In this document: in pieces, positions 1 to 13,189 of the stretch
Numbering within the stretch: position 1 is the stretch's first letter
How the letters are laid out: every line of letters begins with the position of its first letter
Translations under genes and position numbers: made by a program
The notes under the pieces: model-generated
The model's input: only the letters and a program-made list of their open reading frames with translations
Told to the model about the DNA's origin: nothing
Database searches by the model: none
Assembly (NCBI GenBank): GCA_025200525.1
Contig: CM045763.1
Coordinates: 89,556,131 to 89,620,130, forward strand
Source: Camellia lanceoleosa
Lineage: Eukaryota > Streptophyta > Magnoliopsida > Ericales > Theaceae
DNA length: 64,000 nt
Reading direction: 5' to 3'

Positions 1-721
1 CTCTATGTTATGCTTGTTGGTGCTACCTGCAGAATTGGTTGAGATGAGCTACTGGTTTATTTCTGCAGAATTGGTGTTGAGCTACTCCTCCTCCCAAGCT
101 TTGAGCTTGCTGGGTCTTTATTTCTCTATCAGTTGTTTGCTTTGCTGTCTGCTATGTTATGCTTGTTGGTGCTACCAGCAGAATTGGGTATGCACCAAGA
201 TGGTGGTTTGTCTGCTCTATTATGCTTGTTGGTGCTGCAGATTTGATGTGGGTATGCACCAAGATGGTGGTTTGTTTGCTAGATGAGCTACTGGTTTGTT
301 TGCTACTTCTGCAGATTTTTCTACTTCTGTTGTGCTGTTGAGCTTTCTGGTTGTTAGTATGAACTGTTACCATGGGTGGACTACTGGCTAAAACAGATTC
401 TGATCTGTTTGGGTGGTGTATTCTGATCTGTTTGCTCTGTTGGTTTGCGAGGTCTGGTTGGTTCTCCGCCTGGTTGTGTCTAGCAGATGATGTCTAGCAG
501 CATTGGTTTGGTTTTTGGTTTGTCTCTCTCGTTGGTTCCTCACCAACTTTGGGGTGCTAGCAAATGATAGGATGGGTTTTTTAGTGCCAACCTAGTTGGA
601 ATCATTTAGCTCATTGTGATGCTCCTGCACTCCTCTTTTCTTTATTGGTGTAATTTCTTTCGTACCTTGTACTAGTTTTTACATCAATGAAGTATCTTTT
701 TTGCTGATCAAAAAAAAAAAA
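1..721 (+). mobile_element. 3' end of an L1-type LINE with poly-A tail
   Basis: The segment ends in a TTGCTGATC sequence followed directly by a run of about 12 A, the usual end of plant L1 LINEs. A T-rich, GTACCTTGTAC-containing stretch lies upstream, as in their 3' untranslated regions. The first 300 bases hold imperfect repeats of a unit containing 'TGTTGGTGCTACC' and 'GCACCAAGATGGTGG'. No reverse-transcriptase ORF is left in the window, so only the tail is present and the body lies left of base 1. The call rests on the tail and its similarity to the end of the LINE-derived insertion at 54996-55726. Confidence 0.5.
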
Positions 722-849
722 TATATATATATTAATCTAAAAAGTCAAAAAATAACTTTTTACCAATTTCCCAAATCATTTTCTAAAAATGTCAAAAAAT
801 TTGATAAAAAGTCAAAAGTGAATTTTTTACTAACTTCTCAAAACACCCC

Positions 850-894
<45 letters not shown>

Positions 895-1895
895 GCCTAA
901 ATTCTACTTTGATTTTTCTGATTTTTCACGTCTTGTTTTTCATTTAAAACTATAGGTATGAAGATGAAATCTCACTAAAACTATATGAATTAATAATGTA
1001 ATTTAACCAAATTTAAATTTAGTTTAATTATTATATACATAAATAATAATATAAAATATATTCTATAAGTATATAAAAATTATATAATAATATAATTTTT
1101 ACTTCTATTGAAGCTTTGAGTTGAGTTCGAAATTGATTAATATTTATTGAGACGAATTTGAAACCAAGCTCAAATATAAATTCAAGCCAAGCTCAATACC
1201 TACATTTTTGGTTCAATTAATTTGGAAAATAAGTTCTATTTAATTTGATTTTCATAATCTGTTTTTAAAATTTTTTAAACGAAATTAAAATTTAATTTAA
1301 TAAAAAAGTAATAAATAAAAAACACATTATTTTTATATAATTTTACATTGTTTGATGGTGAAATTTTTTTTCAAAAATTCAAAAATACCTTTTGGTGTTT
1401 ATTTTTTTGAAAATAATTTTTATTTTTTTCCAAAAAAAAAAAGAAAAAAGAAAACTGATTTTGAAATTGAAACAAAACATATTTTTGGGAAAAGAATAAG
1501 GGACATGTGATTAGTATTGTTGACGTTTCTCTTAACGGATTAATGAATCAAACCAAACATAAACTCACAAAAATCATTCAAATTCAAATAGAATATAATG
1601 GATCACTTAATACCCCATGAAAGTCATGATCGTTTAATTGTCAAATTTCCAATTCAACAATCCAAACTTATCAAATAGTAATATATAGTATATAATATAC
1701 AAGTATAATATATGCCAAGTTTGAGTGGTTGAACAATTTCTTAACTATACAATATATGGACAAAAAATATTTTAAACGCAAAATAATTAAATCAACAATC
1801 ATTTTCTTGTTCAGTTAGAGGCGTCCAGTGTCTTGTAATCTAACCTTTGGCATTCTCCTATCTAAAAAAAAAAACAAACCATTTTCTTGTTAGAT
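722..1895. other. AT-rich intergenic DNA with an (AAT)n microsatellite
   Basis: No coding potential or element termini are seen. A clean AAT microsatellite lies at about 850-894. The rest is low-complexity AT-rich sequence up to the target site of the copia element. Confidence 0.6.
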
Positions 1896-1900
1896 TCATA

Positions 1901-2348
1901 TATAAATAATTTTATAGTATCATGCATAATAACCATCATAACCCAAAATCTAGAATTATCATTATTTTCATGTAAATAACTTTACATACTTGAATCCATT
2001 ATTATGGAAAAATAAAACTTCAGAGATTCAGTAGATGAATGAAAACAAACCCTAACCTTCAGGCTTATGGGAAAACAATTTTTCTCTCTTAACCCTCTTT
2101 AGAATAATGTGATTCAGAATAATTTGATGGGTAGTTTGAATGTCTTTTTATAGGTAAAGAGAGGACCAATTTCCTTAATCAACAATGATTTCACTTTCTT
2201 ATCAAAGTAGGATACTTGGAAAACACTTTTCTTTATTTACCAATTAATTATAGCAAAAATATGGAATCATAATCCTGCCAAATCTCTAATTCATATTACC
2301 ATATCAAGTGGATCAACATAATGACTAAATAATTAATTTAGTCTTACA
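1901..2348 (-). repeat. copia 3' LTR
   Basis: This is the direct copy of 21822-22270. The outer end reads TATAAATAAT where the partner has TGTAAATAAT, a G-to-A change in the terminal TG. The inner end is TTACA. It is flanked on the left by TCATA. Confidence 0.92.
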
Positions 2349-2362
2349 TTCTTTCACTTGGC
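2349..2362 (-). other. copia polypurine tract
   Basis: On the minus strand the sequence just before the 3' LTR reads CAAGTGAAAGAA, a short purine-rich stretch in the place where plus-strand DNA priming occurs in LTR retrotransposons. Confidence 0.6.
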
Positions 2363-2752
2363 CCATATGATAACTTACGTTAAGATTTAACAAGGTTAAC
2401 ATTAGGTGCGTAATAAACCATATTCAATATTACATTTAACTTGGTCATCATCATAATACTACAATTAAATAGTTCACTAATGTGAGTCATGACGGTTCTA
2501 TACCAATAGTGATATAGTCCCTTCCATGTACTACAACACTAACAACTAGTTTAACATAGCACTTTAAGTGAAGAGTATAAAGAGGTCCAACAATAATGTT
2601 TTTTTATGAAAAACTATTCCTGTTATAATTTATTTATTCTCATATATGTACGTACTCATTTCATAGCAGGAAATATATCCGAAACACTTTAATGATATCA
2701 AAATGTCAAATAACTAGTCATAAAGCAATCCATTACATAAAAATAAATGCTA

Positions 2753-5337
2753 TTACAGGTTATGTTCAAGACCCATTCTATTGGCATGTTCCTTAAAGGT
2801 TTTTGGTGGCAACCTTTTTGTCAATGGATCTGCAACCATAAGCTGTGTGCTTATGTGTTCTATTGGCACACTTTGTTTCTGAACTTCTTCTTTAAGAACA
2901 AGGTATTTTAATTTCATGTGTTTAGCACCTTTAGAATACTTTTCGTTTTTAGAGAAAAACACAGCTGCAGGGTTATCACAATGAATTCTCAGTGGCTTAG
3001 CAATAGAGTCGACAACCCTAAGTCTTGAGATAAAGTTCCGCAACCACAATCCATGAACTGTGGCCTCAAAGCATGCCACAAATTCAGTTTCCATAGTGGA
3101 TGAAGCTATGATAGTCTGTTTTGCACTTTTCCATGATATTGCTCCTCCAGCTAACATGAACAAATATCCAAAAGTGGATTTTCTACTATCAACACATCCA
3201 GCAAAATCCGTATCTTCCAAACATACCAATTGCAAAATTGATATCTAGTCTAGTACAAGTATCTGCATATATTAAGCTTCCTACTGCGAATGCATAAGGA
3301 ATCCTTTCCATTTGTTTATATTCCAATTCATTATGTGGGCATTGCATAAGATTGAACTTATCCCCTTTTTGAATAGAGGTATCATTAGGTGAACACTTCT
3401 GCATATCAAATCTCTCTAAAATTCTTTCAATGTATGTTTTTTGAGACAATCCTAACAATCCATGTGATCTATCTCAGAATATTTCAATTCCTATCACATA
3501 GGTTGCCTCACCTATATCCTTCATTTCGAAGTTCTTAGAGAGAAATTTCTTGGTCTCAAGCAATAAACCAATAGCACTGCTGGCAAGCAAAATATCGTCA
3601 ACATATAAAATAAAAAATATAAACTTACTCCCACTAACCTTTAGATATATGCACCAATCAATAGTGTTTTCCTTAAATCCAAAGGAAGTAATAGTATCAT
3701 TAAACTTAAGGTACCATTATCTAAAATCTTGTTTAAGTCCATATATTGACTTCTTAAGTTTGCAAGCCAAGTGTTCTTTTTCTTTAATGGAGAAACCTTC
3801 AGGTTGATCCATATAGACTTCTTATTCTAAACTCCCATTTAGAAAAACAGTTTTCACATCCATTTGATGCAACTCTAAATCAAAATGAGCTACTAATGCC
3901 ATGATAATTCTCAGCGAGTCCTTCTTGGATACAGGAGAGAAGGTCTCTTTATAATCAATGGCATCTTTTTGAGTGAAACCTTTGGCCACAAGTTTGGCTT
4001 TATATCGTTCTATATTGCCCTTGGAGTCAAGTTTGGTCTTAAAGACCCATTTACAACCACTTTCTTGTATCCTTTGGGCAATTCAACAAGTTCCCAAACT
4101 TTATTATGGCTCATTGATTTTAACTCATCATTCATGGCATCAATCCATTTAGTAGAATTAACGTTTTCCATGGCTTGTGAAAAAGAAACCGAATCTTTAC
4201 TTGTCCCTATATCAAAGTCAGATTCATGTAGATAAACCACATAATCATTTGAAATAGCAGATCTTCTTTCTCTATGAGACTTTCTTAATGCTACTTCTTG
4301 TGGTCGTTCTACTATTTGTTCATTGGTTTCATAATGGAGTGGTTGATTCATTTGTTGCTCCATGTCATTAGGTTGTTCAACAACTGTAAGAACAACAATC
4401 TCTTTTGAAGTTATGGGTAATGGGACTTGCACCCTAACTTCTTGAATAACCACATTTCGTGGTTTATCACTCCCACTGATTCCACTATTTTCAATGAATT
4501 TGGCATTATCAGTTTCTACAATTCTTGTACTATGGTTAGGACAGTAAATTTGTACCCTTTGGATTTTTCAGGGTAACCAATAAAGTAACCACTAATCGTT
4601 CTAAAATCCAATTTATTTTCTCATAGATTATAAATTCTAGCTTCCGCTGGACAACCCCAAACATGCAGGTGTCTTAAACTCGGTTTCCTTCCTGCCCATA
4701 ATTCAAAAGGAGTCTTTGAAACTGCCTTAATAGGAATCGGTTTAATATATACATAGCGGTCATAAGTGCATGTATCCACAATGATTTAGGTAGTGTGGAA
4801 TTACTTAACATACTCCTAATCATGTCTATTAGTGTATGGTTACGTCTCTCAGCAACATCATTCTCCTGTGGCATTCTTGGCATAGTGTATTGTGCACAAA
4901 TGCCGTACTTTTTAAGGAGTTTAGCAAATTTGCCTGGGCATTGCCATGATTCATCATACTTTCCATAATATTCACCACCTCTATCTAATCTGACAACTTT
5001 CACATTTCTATCTAATTGCCTTTCAACCTCTGTAATGTATACCTGAAGGGTATCCACTGCTTGAGATTTTTCATGCAATAAATAGATATAACCATAATGT
5101 GAAAAGTCATCTATGAAGGTGACAAAATAGCTTTCTCCATCAAAAGATGGAATGTCAAAAGGCCCACAAATATCTGTATGGACAATTTTAAGAAGCCCTG
5201 AACTTCTTGTGGCACCTTTCTTGGTGTGTTTGGTTTGTTTTTCCTTAATACAATCCACACACATACACCAAGATCAGTAAAATCTAGATTCAGAAGAATC
5301 TCATTCTTTATTAATCTTTTTAACCTTTCTCTGGAAA
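2753..5337 (-). pseudogene. copia pol, integrase to RNase H part
   Basis: Minus-strand reading gives, in order: the tail of the GAG-pre-integrase zinc domain (CVDCIKEKQTKH), the integrase core (HTDICGPF, RLDRGGEY and PQENDVAERRN carrying the D, D, E positions), reverse transcriptase with the YVDD catalytic motif at 3594-3605, and RNase H (DFAGCVDSRKSTFGY, SSTMETEF, HCDN, VADPLTKRLP, ending near 2753). The reading frame is broken in several places (around 3470, 3830 and 4460-4680), so this is a dead gene. The 5' part of the same ORF lies beyond the CACTA insertion, at 19158-20360; across the empty site the frame is continuous. Confidence 0.9.
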
Positions 5338-5340
5338 TAT

Positions 5341-5352
5341 CACTACAACAAA
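5341..5352 (+). repeat. CACTA terminal inverted repeat, left
   Basis: CACTACAACAAA is the exact inverse of 19146-19157 and follows TSD TAT. Confidence 0.95.
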
Positions 5353-5459
5353 TTTGGGATTTAAAGACGAAACAAATTTGTCCCAAAATGTATATATTTC
5401 GTCACCCAAACTAATTACGACGAAAATTTTTCGTCACCCGTTTCGTCTCCAAAGGGTCG

Positions 5460-6290
5460 TCGCTAAAGGGTCTTAGAGACGAAAAAAAAATTAAATCATT
5501 GAAAATGATAAATTTGTGGAATTTTTTGTCTCCAATACACTTTGTTGGGAACATACTTGTAAGTAATTAGTGACAAAATATTTTGTCATTAAGGAAGAAA
5601 TTAGAGACAAAAGTATTTCGTCATAAATATAAGAAATAGAGACGAAATAATTTTGTCACGTTTAATATAAACGAAGACGAAAATTTTTTGTCAAAGAAGC
5701 TACCAATAGAGACAAAAACAAATTCATCATTAAAAATGATAAATTTGTGACGAATTTTTTTGTCTTCAATATACTCTGTTGGGAACATACTTGCAAGTAA
5801 TTAGCGACAAAATATTTTGTCATTAAAGAAGAAATTAGAGACAAAAGTATTTTGTCATAAATATAAGAAATAGAGACGAAATAATTTTGTCACGTTTAAT
5901 ATAAACGAAGACAAAAAAAAATTTGTCAAAGAAGCTACTAATAGAGACAAAAACAAATTCATCATTAATAATGATAAATTTGTGACGAATTTTTTTTGTC
6001 TCCAATGCACTCTGTTGGGAATATCTTATAAGTAATTAGCGACAAAATATTTTATCATTAAAGGAGAAATTATAGACAAGTATTTTGTCATAAATATAAG
6101 AAATGGAGACAAAATAATTTTGTCACGTTTAATATAAACGAAGACAAAAAAATTTTGTCAAAGAAGCTACCAATAGAGATAAAAACAAATTCATCATTAA
6201 AAATGATGAAATAATGTCAAAAAAAATTCGTCACACATTGAGGGTAATAGTGACAAAATGTGACAATATTTTTTGTCATGACAAATTCAT
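5460..6290. repeat. CACTA left subterminal array, ~235-bp unit, about 3.5 copies
   Basis: The marker GTTGGGAA recurs at 5544, 5778 and 6014, giving periods of 234 and 236 bp. Each unit contains several GAGACGAAA or TTTTGTC motifs on both strands. Such motif clusters are the presumed transposase-binding region of the family. Confidence 0.85.
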
Positions 6291-6399
6291 TTAGCGACGA
6301 AATAAAGAATTTATGACAAAATTAATCATCCACCTAAGCCAAATAAGAGACAAAAAAACCTTCTTTAGGGATGAAAAATTTTGTCAATAATTTCATAAT

Positions 6400-7222
6400 A
6401 TTTTTTTCCACATTATATACCTATTTTATCAAAATCTAAATTTTAGTTCAACAAATATGACCCTGTTCATGTTGAAACCTGTTGAATATAACAATTCCAT
6501 CACAACTTAACCTAACCTGTTATCAACACATTTACGAATTAACAAAATGAAAATATCCATTCATCATTACAAATAATTCCATCCTGATATAATAAAATAG
6601 TGAAATATCCACAAAATATCCAAAAGTTATAACTTGTTCAATTCCACCAACAATCCAACAATAACTAGTGTAACTCCAAAAAGTATGTGTATCCTTATCA
6701 AACAAAAATGAACATTCAAACAAATTATATCATTGTTGCACGTCAAAAATGCCACCCCAATCCAATCTGCCAAAAAATAAATTAAAAGTTTTAGTAATTA
6801 ATCAATTATACAAAAGATTAAAAACATTAGTAACTCATCAATTTACAATTAGACCAATTATACAATTTATCCCTGTAACAGACTTTTTTTTAGATTATGA
6901 GAACAAAAAATTAATTTTAAGGCTAATTCACAAATGGTGCATCCCATTAATGTGCCGTAAGTTCATACAACTTATATTGGTCCCTCCTAAGGTGTTTCTA
7001 TTGGTTCTTGTACAAATCTGTAATTGTGTGATAATTTAGCATTTCGACGGCCTTTTTTCAAGCTTTAAGTATAGAGAAAAAAAAATATTTTTTAGACTAA
7101 TTCACAATTTATACATCATGTGCACCTGTGCAAATTGGATGTCATATGCATGTTTCCATTACTTCCTAATTCTTCAAACATGTATTCTTTTATAAAATTT
7201 GTTATATTAAAGTTAATATGCT
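6400..7222. other. CACTA spacer without recognised genes
   Basis: AT-rich sequence between the left array and the 3' end of the TnpA-like gene. Nothing coding is supported; it may hold that gene's 3' UTR. Confidence 0.5.
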
Positions 7223-10051
7223 TTACCAAGAAGTATGTTCACTTGTGGATGAGTCCCCTCCACTTCCAAAGTGTCCAGTGAATCCTTTGGTCCTCAAAAA
7301 GTTGACAACATCAGCCATTATCTCCCCTTGCTTCTTCTTACCCTCTTCAAGATCTTCTATTTTATTGTTCTGCATTTGTATTTGTTCGTTTTGTGTCTCT
7401 ATTTGCATCTCAAGGCGCTTCACATAATCATTTGTTTCAGCATATGGTAGTGGCTCTCCTAATAGAGGATGAAGGTCTCATGCCAAGTCCTTCACATAGC
7501 GGACCTTGGCTTTAGGACTTTGATTGATAGCTCTTCTGCGATCAAAGGGGTTGATCCCTTGTGAGAGGTGATCGACTGTTCAGATCATATTTTCCTATCA
7601 AATATAATAAAAAATTAAATAATTATTAGAAAAATAAGATTATATGAAATAGTATTCTAAAATTTTGTTAATAAAAATTGCAATATATACTCACATAATT
7701 ACACTGAGCTTGAGATGAGATCCACTCATGTGTTTTCTCATTATAGTGAGTTTCCTTCTACAACTCTGCTAGATCAGGTAACATCTTCTTTTCTTGTGCC
7801 TAATTCGATAGACCAAATATTCAATAAATAAAGCTAAGAATCTAATATAATTCTGAAAGTGCAAGGATACGTACCAGTTTTTCTACTCTAACAGGGATTG
7901 ACCTAGAACCACACCTATGTTTTGTATACATCCTTTCTCTGTTCGCGATGTTGGCCTTTGATTGTTCCTATGAGGAAGAATGACCAATATAACAATGAAA
8001 TGTATCATTAGTAAGACAAATATGCTGGCTTTTGATTGTTCCTATAAGGAATAATGAACCAATATAACAATGAAATGTATCACTAGTAAAACAAATTTAA
8101 TGGTTGATAATAAAGAAATTGCATTGTTCCTCTCTATCATTTTCCTATATATCATTTCAACTTAAAAGATATTTCAAATTATTCACTAGTTTCATTCAAT
8201 TCTGTGAAAAATAGATTAGAGGACTTGTTGAGATTTCATCATAAGATGGTTTTTCTGGGTGAAAAAAGAAAAATGAGTAATTTACACCGTTCACAAATAG
8301 GGGGCATATAAGCATGGGCAAGATAGATTGTGAAAAAATCCATTTACATTTCACAAGATATGGAACAATTACTGATACCAAACTCATAACCCTTTCTTTC
8401 TTTTGCAACTCTATCAAATCTAAAGTTCTGCCTCAATACCCTATATTAGTTACTTAGCTAGTTGCTTACCATTATCATGAAACTTCAGACCAAACCCAAG
8501 AACAAACAGAAAATTAATACAATCATAGAAACTGAAATCTTAGTTCTTATTCTATGATGTGAAAGATGCACTTTAAGGAACCATAAATTAATCTCCTATT
8601 ATGCGAGCCTTCCAATCCATGTTTAATAGTTTCCCTTTCTCATTTTTCCACTTATTTGGTTTTTATTATGTTCCACTTACATGCCTAGAAGATAAAGGGA
8701 AAAGAATACATATGGAATTTCACAGCAAATTGATTGTGTTCTTTCTAGTTGTTTTAGAATCTCTCCCTATTCTAATCAAATTCTTTCTTCGCTAATATAA
8801 TAAAAAAGATGAAAATGTTACCAGAAATTCTTTAGTGTTCCACTTTTTATCAATAAGATCTATCCACTTGGTAGGATCGACATTCTTCGGTGGGTGGTTT
8901 CTTGCATACTCCTCCCCTTTAGCCTCCTTCAGCTCTATGAATTGTTTGTGCAGCCTATAGGTATGGTTACTCAATCTCCGACCAAATTTTGTGTTCATTG
9001 CTTTCTCTATATCAACAGGGTCTCCTTGTAAATCAAACTGATCCTGCAAAAAATAGATAAGTTATAGATAATTCTTATAAAAAATAAAATAATTACAATA
9101 AATAATTAAGATTTCTAACCTATTATAAAAATGAGTAAAATCTCCTATAAGTAGACAACAAACTTACATTCAAGCGTTGAAACATCCCCTCCTTAACGGA
9201 GGCATCAACATACTTCCACCTACGAACACTTGGATCTAGTAAACGAGTTCGCACTTCTACACCAATCTTTGAGGCTAGTTTTGAGGCATAGTCCCCTACC
9301 GGTGCACGAAATTCTGGAGGGATAGGCACGCTAAGCTTTCCATCTCTATCAACAAGGCCTTGAACCTCTTTGCCTCGAGTCGGGCCACGAGCACGCTTAG
9401 CAGCTGATATTGTGAAGCCATAATATTGAAATAGTATGTGAACAAATTTAATTAAGATCTCAAATCAATGTAAATAAAGAGTGTGTCTTACCAATAGTAT
9501 TACTAGCAGTCACCTCAAGTTGAGGCTCCACATTGAGAGGTGGTGGCGGATTGCTAGTCACCTCAGGACGTGAAGAGGTATCCCCCTCTTCTAATGCGTG
9601 GGTCAATGCCTCATGATGAGATTGTGAACGGGCTCTCGATGGTATCTCTAACAGCTGAATAACATAATAAAATATGAATATATATACAAAGATATACATG
9701 TCTATGTGTGTATGAATTGAAAGTAACAAGAAAGAATATATTTCACAATGCATAAATGTATAGTACCTCATGCTCAAACGAATCATAGGATTCAGTGTCA
9801 CTGCCATCTTCAGCCTCTGACGGTCGATAATCATCGTCATTTTCCTCAATTGGTATTTGTTTTTCCTTCCTCAATTTCTTATGTTGAACCGTAGCCTTCA
9901 AACAAGTTGTTATATTCTTCACTCCTAGAGCATTCATTCTCTCACGGTTTTTATTAATATTCTTCATTCTTTGTTTCTCATAGTTCGTTACCTTCTTAGT
10001 TGCGGTACTTGGTTTGGTCAATTTCTTTTTTGTAGCGTCCATTTTGCCCAA
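7223..10051 (-). CDS. TnpA-like transposase gene (plant Ptta/En/Spm family), seven exons, one in-frame TGA
   Basis: Seven exons on the minus strand (10051-9767, 9654-9492, 9403-9168, 9043-8822, 7967-7875, 7799-7695, 7594-7223) are joined by GT-AG introns, and all six junctions keep the frame. The product starts MGKMDATKKK and is basic, then acidic (EENDDDYRPSEAEDG). It then has the conserved En/Spm-associated domain: RGPTRGKEV, a PVGDYASKLASKIG segment, NTKFGRRLSNHTYRLH, CGSRSIPVRVEKL and KETHYNEKTHEW. The C-terminus is a coiled coil (LEMQIETQNEQIQMQNNKIEDLEE), suited to dimerisation. A TGA at 7478-7480 stops the frame after 406 codons, before the coiled coil; 85 more codons follow in frame. 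It may be a premature stop or readthrough. The protein should bind the subterminal motifs. Exon limits were chosen by eye. Confidence 0.8.
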
Positions 10052-10198
10052 CTATAAAGCATAATTGAACATATAATGAACAATGGTTAATTCAATAACC
10101 AAATGATACTGACCTGGTGTAAAGAAAGAGTGGATTTAAATCAGCCTCAAATTGAAGGTGCCTTAGATTTCTAGCAAATGTGGACTTTTTGCAAGAAT

Positions 10199-10206
10199 TC
10201 TCAAAG

Positions 10207-10238
<32 letters not shown>
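10199..10238. repeat. (CT)n microsatellite
   Basis: An uninterrupted CT run within the CACTA, directly upstream of the captured coding segment. Confidence 0.95.
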
Positions 10239-10241
<3 letters not shown>

Positions 10242-11055
10242 GATTCAGATTAAAATAACAAAGGCAGAAAGGGATGTTTATGCAGCCGTGATCGAAGAAA
10301 AAGTGGCAATGAAGATAGGTCCAGGCCACTATGAGCCCCCAAGTGGGCTTGAAAGATGGTCTTTGGCTATAGAGGGAAGAGATTACAAGGTCTGGGAAGC
10401 ATCATAAAAATATCATTGTATCAAAGCATATGAAGCTCATTGAAGAACATTTTGAAGGAGAAGCCATGAGAATTTCTCATGATGAACAGAAAAATAAAAA
10501 TACCTTGCCCAAAGAAGAGAAGCTCTTGACTCCTGCATATGCCAAAGATATTACAGAGGCAAACAAAATAAATCTTGAATCTGATCTTAGACTTCAAAAG
10601 GATGGCCTGAGACACAAGAATGAATTAAAAGTAGATAAGGGTAGACAAAGCAATGAAATGGATGCTGATCTTAAGACAGATTGGGAGCAGAAGGAATCAA
10701 AAGCACTGAAACATTTTCGTGCTGCTCTTGTAGATTTTGTGAAAGAATTGGTGAAACCAGCCTGGCGTGAGGGTCACCTGAGCAAGGATCCTCACAAAGT
10801 GATTGTTAAAAAGGCAGTTGATAAGGTCCTTAGCTCAACGCAACCTCACCAAGCACCTAATACCGCAGAATCAATTCAACAGTATCTTGATGCATCCCAA
10901 CAAAAAATTTCAAAGCTTGTTGAGGTGAGTGTCTTGATGTTAGTGATTACAAGTACTTAGAAAAACCTAGATTTGGAATAACGAGTGTTATCATGACATT
11001 TGACATTTAGTTCTTTTATTTGCAGGGATATGTTGTTAAGTACGGAAAATCTTGA
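10228..11055 (+). pseudogene. captured host gene fragment: 3' exons, resembles C-terminus of a plant CCCH zinc-finger (C3H38-like) protein
   Basis: Coding-like sequence lies in the opposite strand to TnpA. A first block (AERDVYAAVIEEK, IGPGHYEPPSGLERWSLAIEG) runs to about 10400, where a one-base shift moves the frame. It then continues KHMKLIEEHFEGEAMR to KALKHFRAALVDFVKELVKP and QYLDASQQKISKLVE. A clear intron follows: donor GAG|GTGAGT at 10924/10925 and acceptor TTTGCAG|GG at 11025/11026. The last exon encodes GYVVKYGKS and a TGA at 11053-11055. The wholly plant-like ending, an intact intron and different base composition from the flanks suggest transduplication of a genomic gene segment by the CACTA. 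The CCCH identity is from memory and moderate; no zinc finger is included. Confidence 0.55.
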
Positions 11056-13189
11056 GCTGCCAGGCTGCTAGGTTTTCTTTTGTACAGTCTTCTTTTTATT
11101 CTACCAACCCGATGTCGTGGACATTTTCTGAGGCTATCTTCATAACTATCAATAGCTAGGACTGAGTTTTGTAGGATTGTTATGAATTTTATTATGAGAT
11201 GTTCTGCTTCGTGGATGATATTTGTTTGTTCTCCTTAATGGATTAAGAGTAGTTGGAGGAAAGGAATTATATTTCTTTTGAATCTTATTTTGAGTTCTGT
11301 GGCACAAATAAATGCATTTGAGGATCCTGTTAGATGAATAGAAATTTCCTAAGAAACTCAAAATGGTTTCTTTCTGAGAATTCTTTTTTGCCATAATTCT
11401 ATTAAGATTAGGATAGGGGAGTGTGGTTTAACTGTACAAGCATTACAAAACTTCTCTCTTTTCCATGGTTGACCTCAATTTTAATATATTCTCTGAAAGA
11501 GATGTCATTTATTATAGAGTTTTCCAACAATTTAGGCGTAACTGGTGTATAGAGTTTTCCAACACCATAGGTGTAACTGGTGTTTACTCCTTTACAAGAC
11601 CATGTAGTTATCCTGCCTTATATCCTGCAACAATAACCTCTCAGGTTTTGGACAAAACTACCCCATTTTCATGATCACTTACCGAAAGGACCTTCTTTGT
11701 GGTACAGTATATGAAAATTTATACTATGCATTCCTTTTCAATTTGCTTACCTAATCTTTGATCCCCATCACGAGTGGAATGCATTTTTTTTTTTTTTTGT
11801 TGGTAATTTGCCTTAGAAAAGTTAGGAAATGAAAAGAATTTCTGAAGTTTAGGTTAGTGAGAACTCAAGAATCGAATTAGAAGAAATGTTCCATTGAACC
11901 AACCCAATCAAACCAGCCTGAGTTGCACCCCATCTTGAACCAACCAATAATTATATATTTTAAGATGTATATATATACACAAATATACATACAAAGGCTT
12001 TGTGTTTCTTAATGAACTTGTTCTCATGGTTTCAAACAGAAAATTGATAGAGTTCAATGAGGTGAAGATCAAATTTGGGGTGCGACGTTGGTAGAGATTT
12101 AATGTTTCATCGATGGTGTAAGAGAGAGAGAGGTGATGACGAGAGAAGGAATTGAGGAGTAGGAAGGCAAACAGGCTTTGTGTTTCTGAATGAACTTGAC
12201 GTCGTTTTTTTTAACAACTAATCCAATGGTTAGAATATTCTAAATATACATCATATATGTTGTAAGATTTAGTGTGTTGACAATATCAATAAATAAAGCG
12301 TGTGCTAGGTGTCTAGGTTAGGTGTATAGATTTGAGGGTCCAAGTGCAGAATATTGAAGACGTCCAGAGGCAATGCGATGCATGCTCCAATTCAATCTAA
12401 AGTAAAATTACATGAACGTATAACATTAATCCAAGACATTAGATCAGGACACATTTTTCCATTGAGTATTTAGCGTGCTATGTGGGAATCGAGTTAGATA
12501 GAAAAAATTAATTCCGACAATTAGTTTTTGGGAACAGATGTGAATAATTAAAATATTGAAACTTCTAGAATTGAAGTTCCCTGTGAAGTGTTGTGTTTTT
12601 ACCTATAAGGTTATTTCATATTTAGTATAAGCGTATTTTTGTATTTTCAGTTCTTACAGTTTCTCTCTGTTTAATTAGTGTAAACCATTGTGTTGATACA
12701 ATAATACAACATTAACCCCTCTTTTCCTACCCAGTATAAGAGTTTTTGTTCTTGGAGGTCTTGTGTTAAAGTTTTTTTCATTTGCATTTGGTCCCCTGTT
12801 TTATATGTTGTTTAAACTTACTTTGGTTGTCTATTTATCTCTCCATGTGCAAGACAAGGGAGGGCGTTGGATAGCTAACTCGATATACAATGTTGGGCCC
12901 ATTGTCAAACAGCTTAAGTTTTGGAATTAGTGGTGTTATAACATGGTAACAGAGAACAAAACAATCTGCCATTGTTCCTTCTACAGCTGAGCCAAATATT
13001 ATGTTATGGCTCATGGTATAGTTGAGGTTGTTTGGCTCTATTTGCTCCTCTTTGATTTGGGTGTCTCTCAACATTCCCACCCAAAACCCTCATCCCAAAT
13101 GAAACACTATATTTATATAATTCCACTAATAATAATCATAATCATATACAAATATATCTTATGAATGACATACAAAAGGAGCATAAAAA
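11056..13189. other. CACTA interior: probable captured 3' UTR, then unassigned sequence
   Basis: The first few hundred bases after 11055 look like a 3' UTR (T-rich, mixed composition) and may belong to the captured gene. A T tract lies at 11788-11801. No coding region, LTR or terminal repeat is recognisable in the rest. Confidence 0.4.

Noticed and set aside
13123..13140. CACTAATAATAATC as a possible left terminus matching the TTTTTGTAGTAGTG end at 15260
   Set aside because: Only the first five bases match the expected inverse, and the flanking three bases (TTC versus CTC) do not agree.
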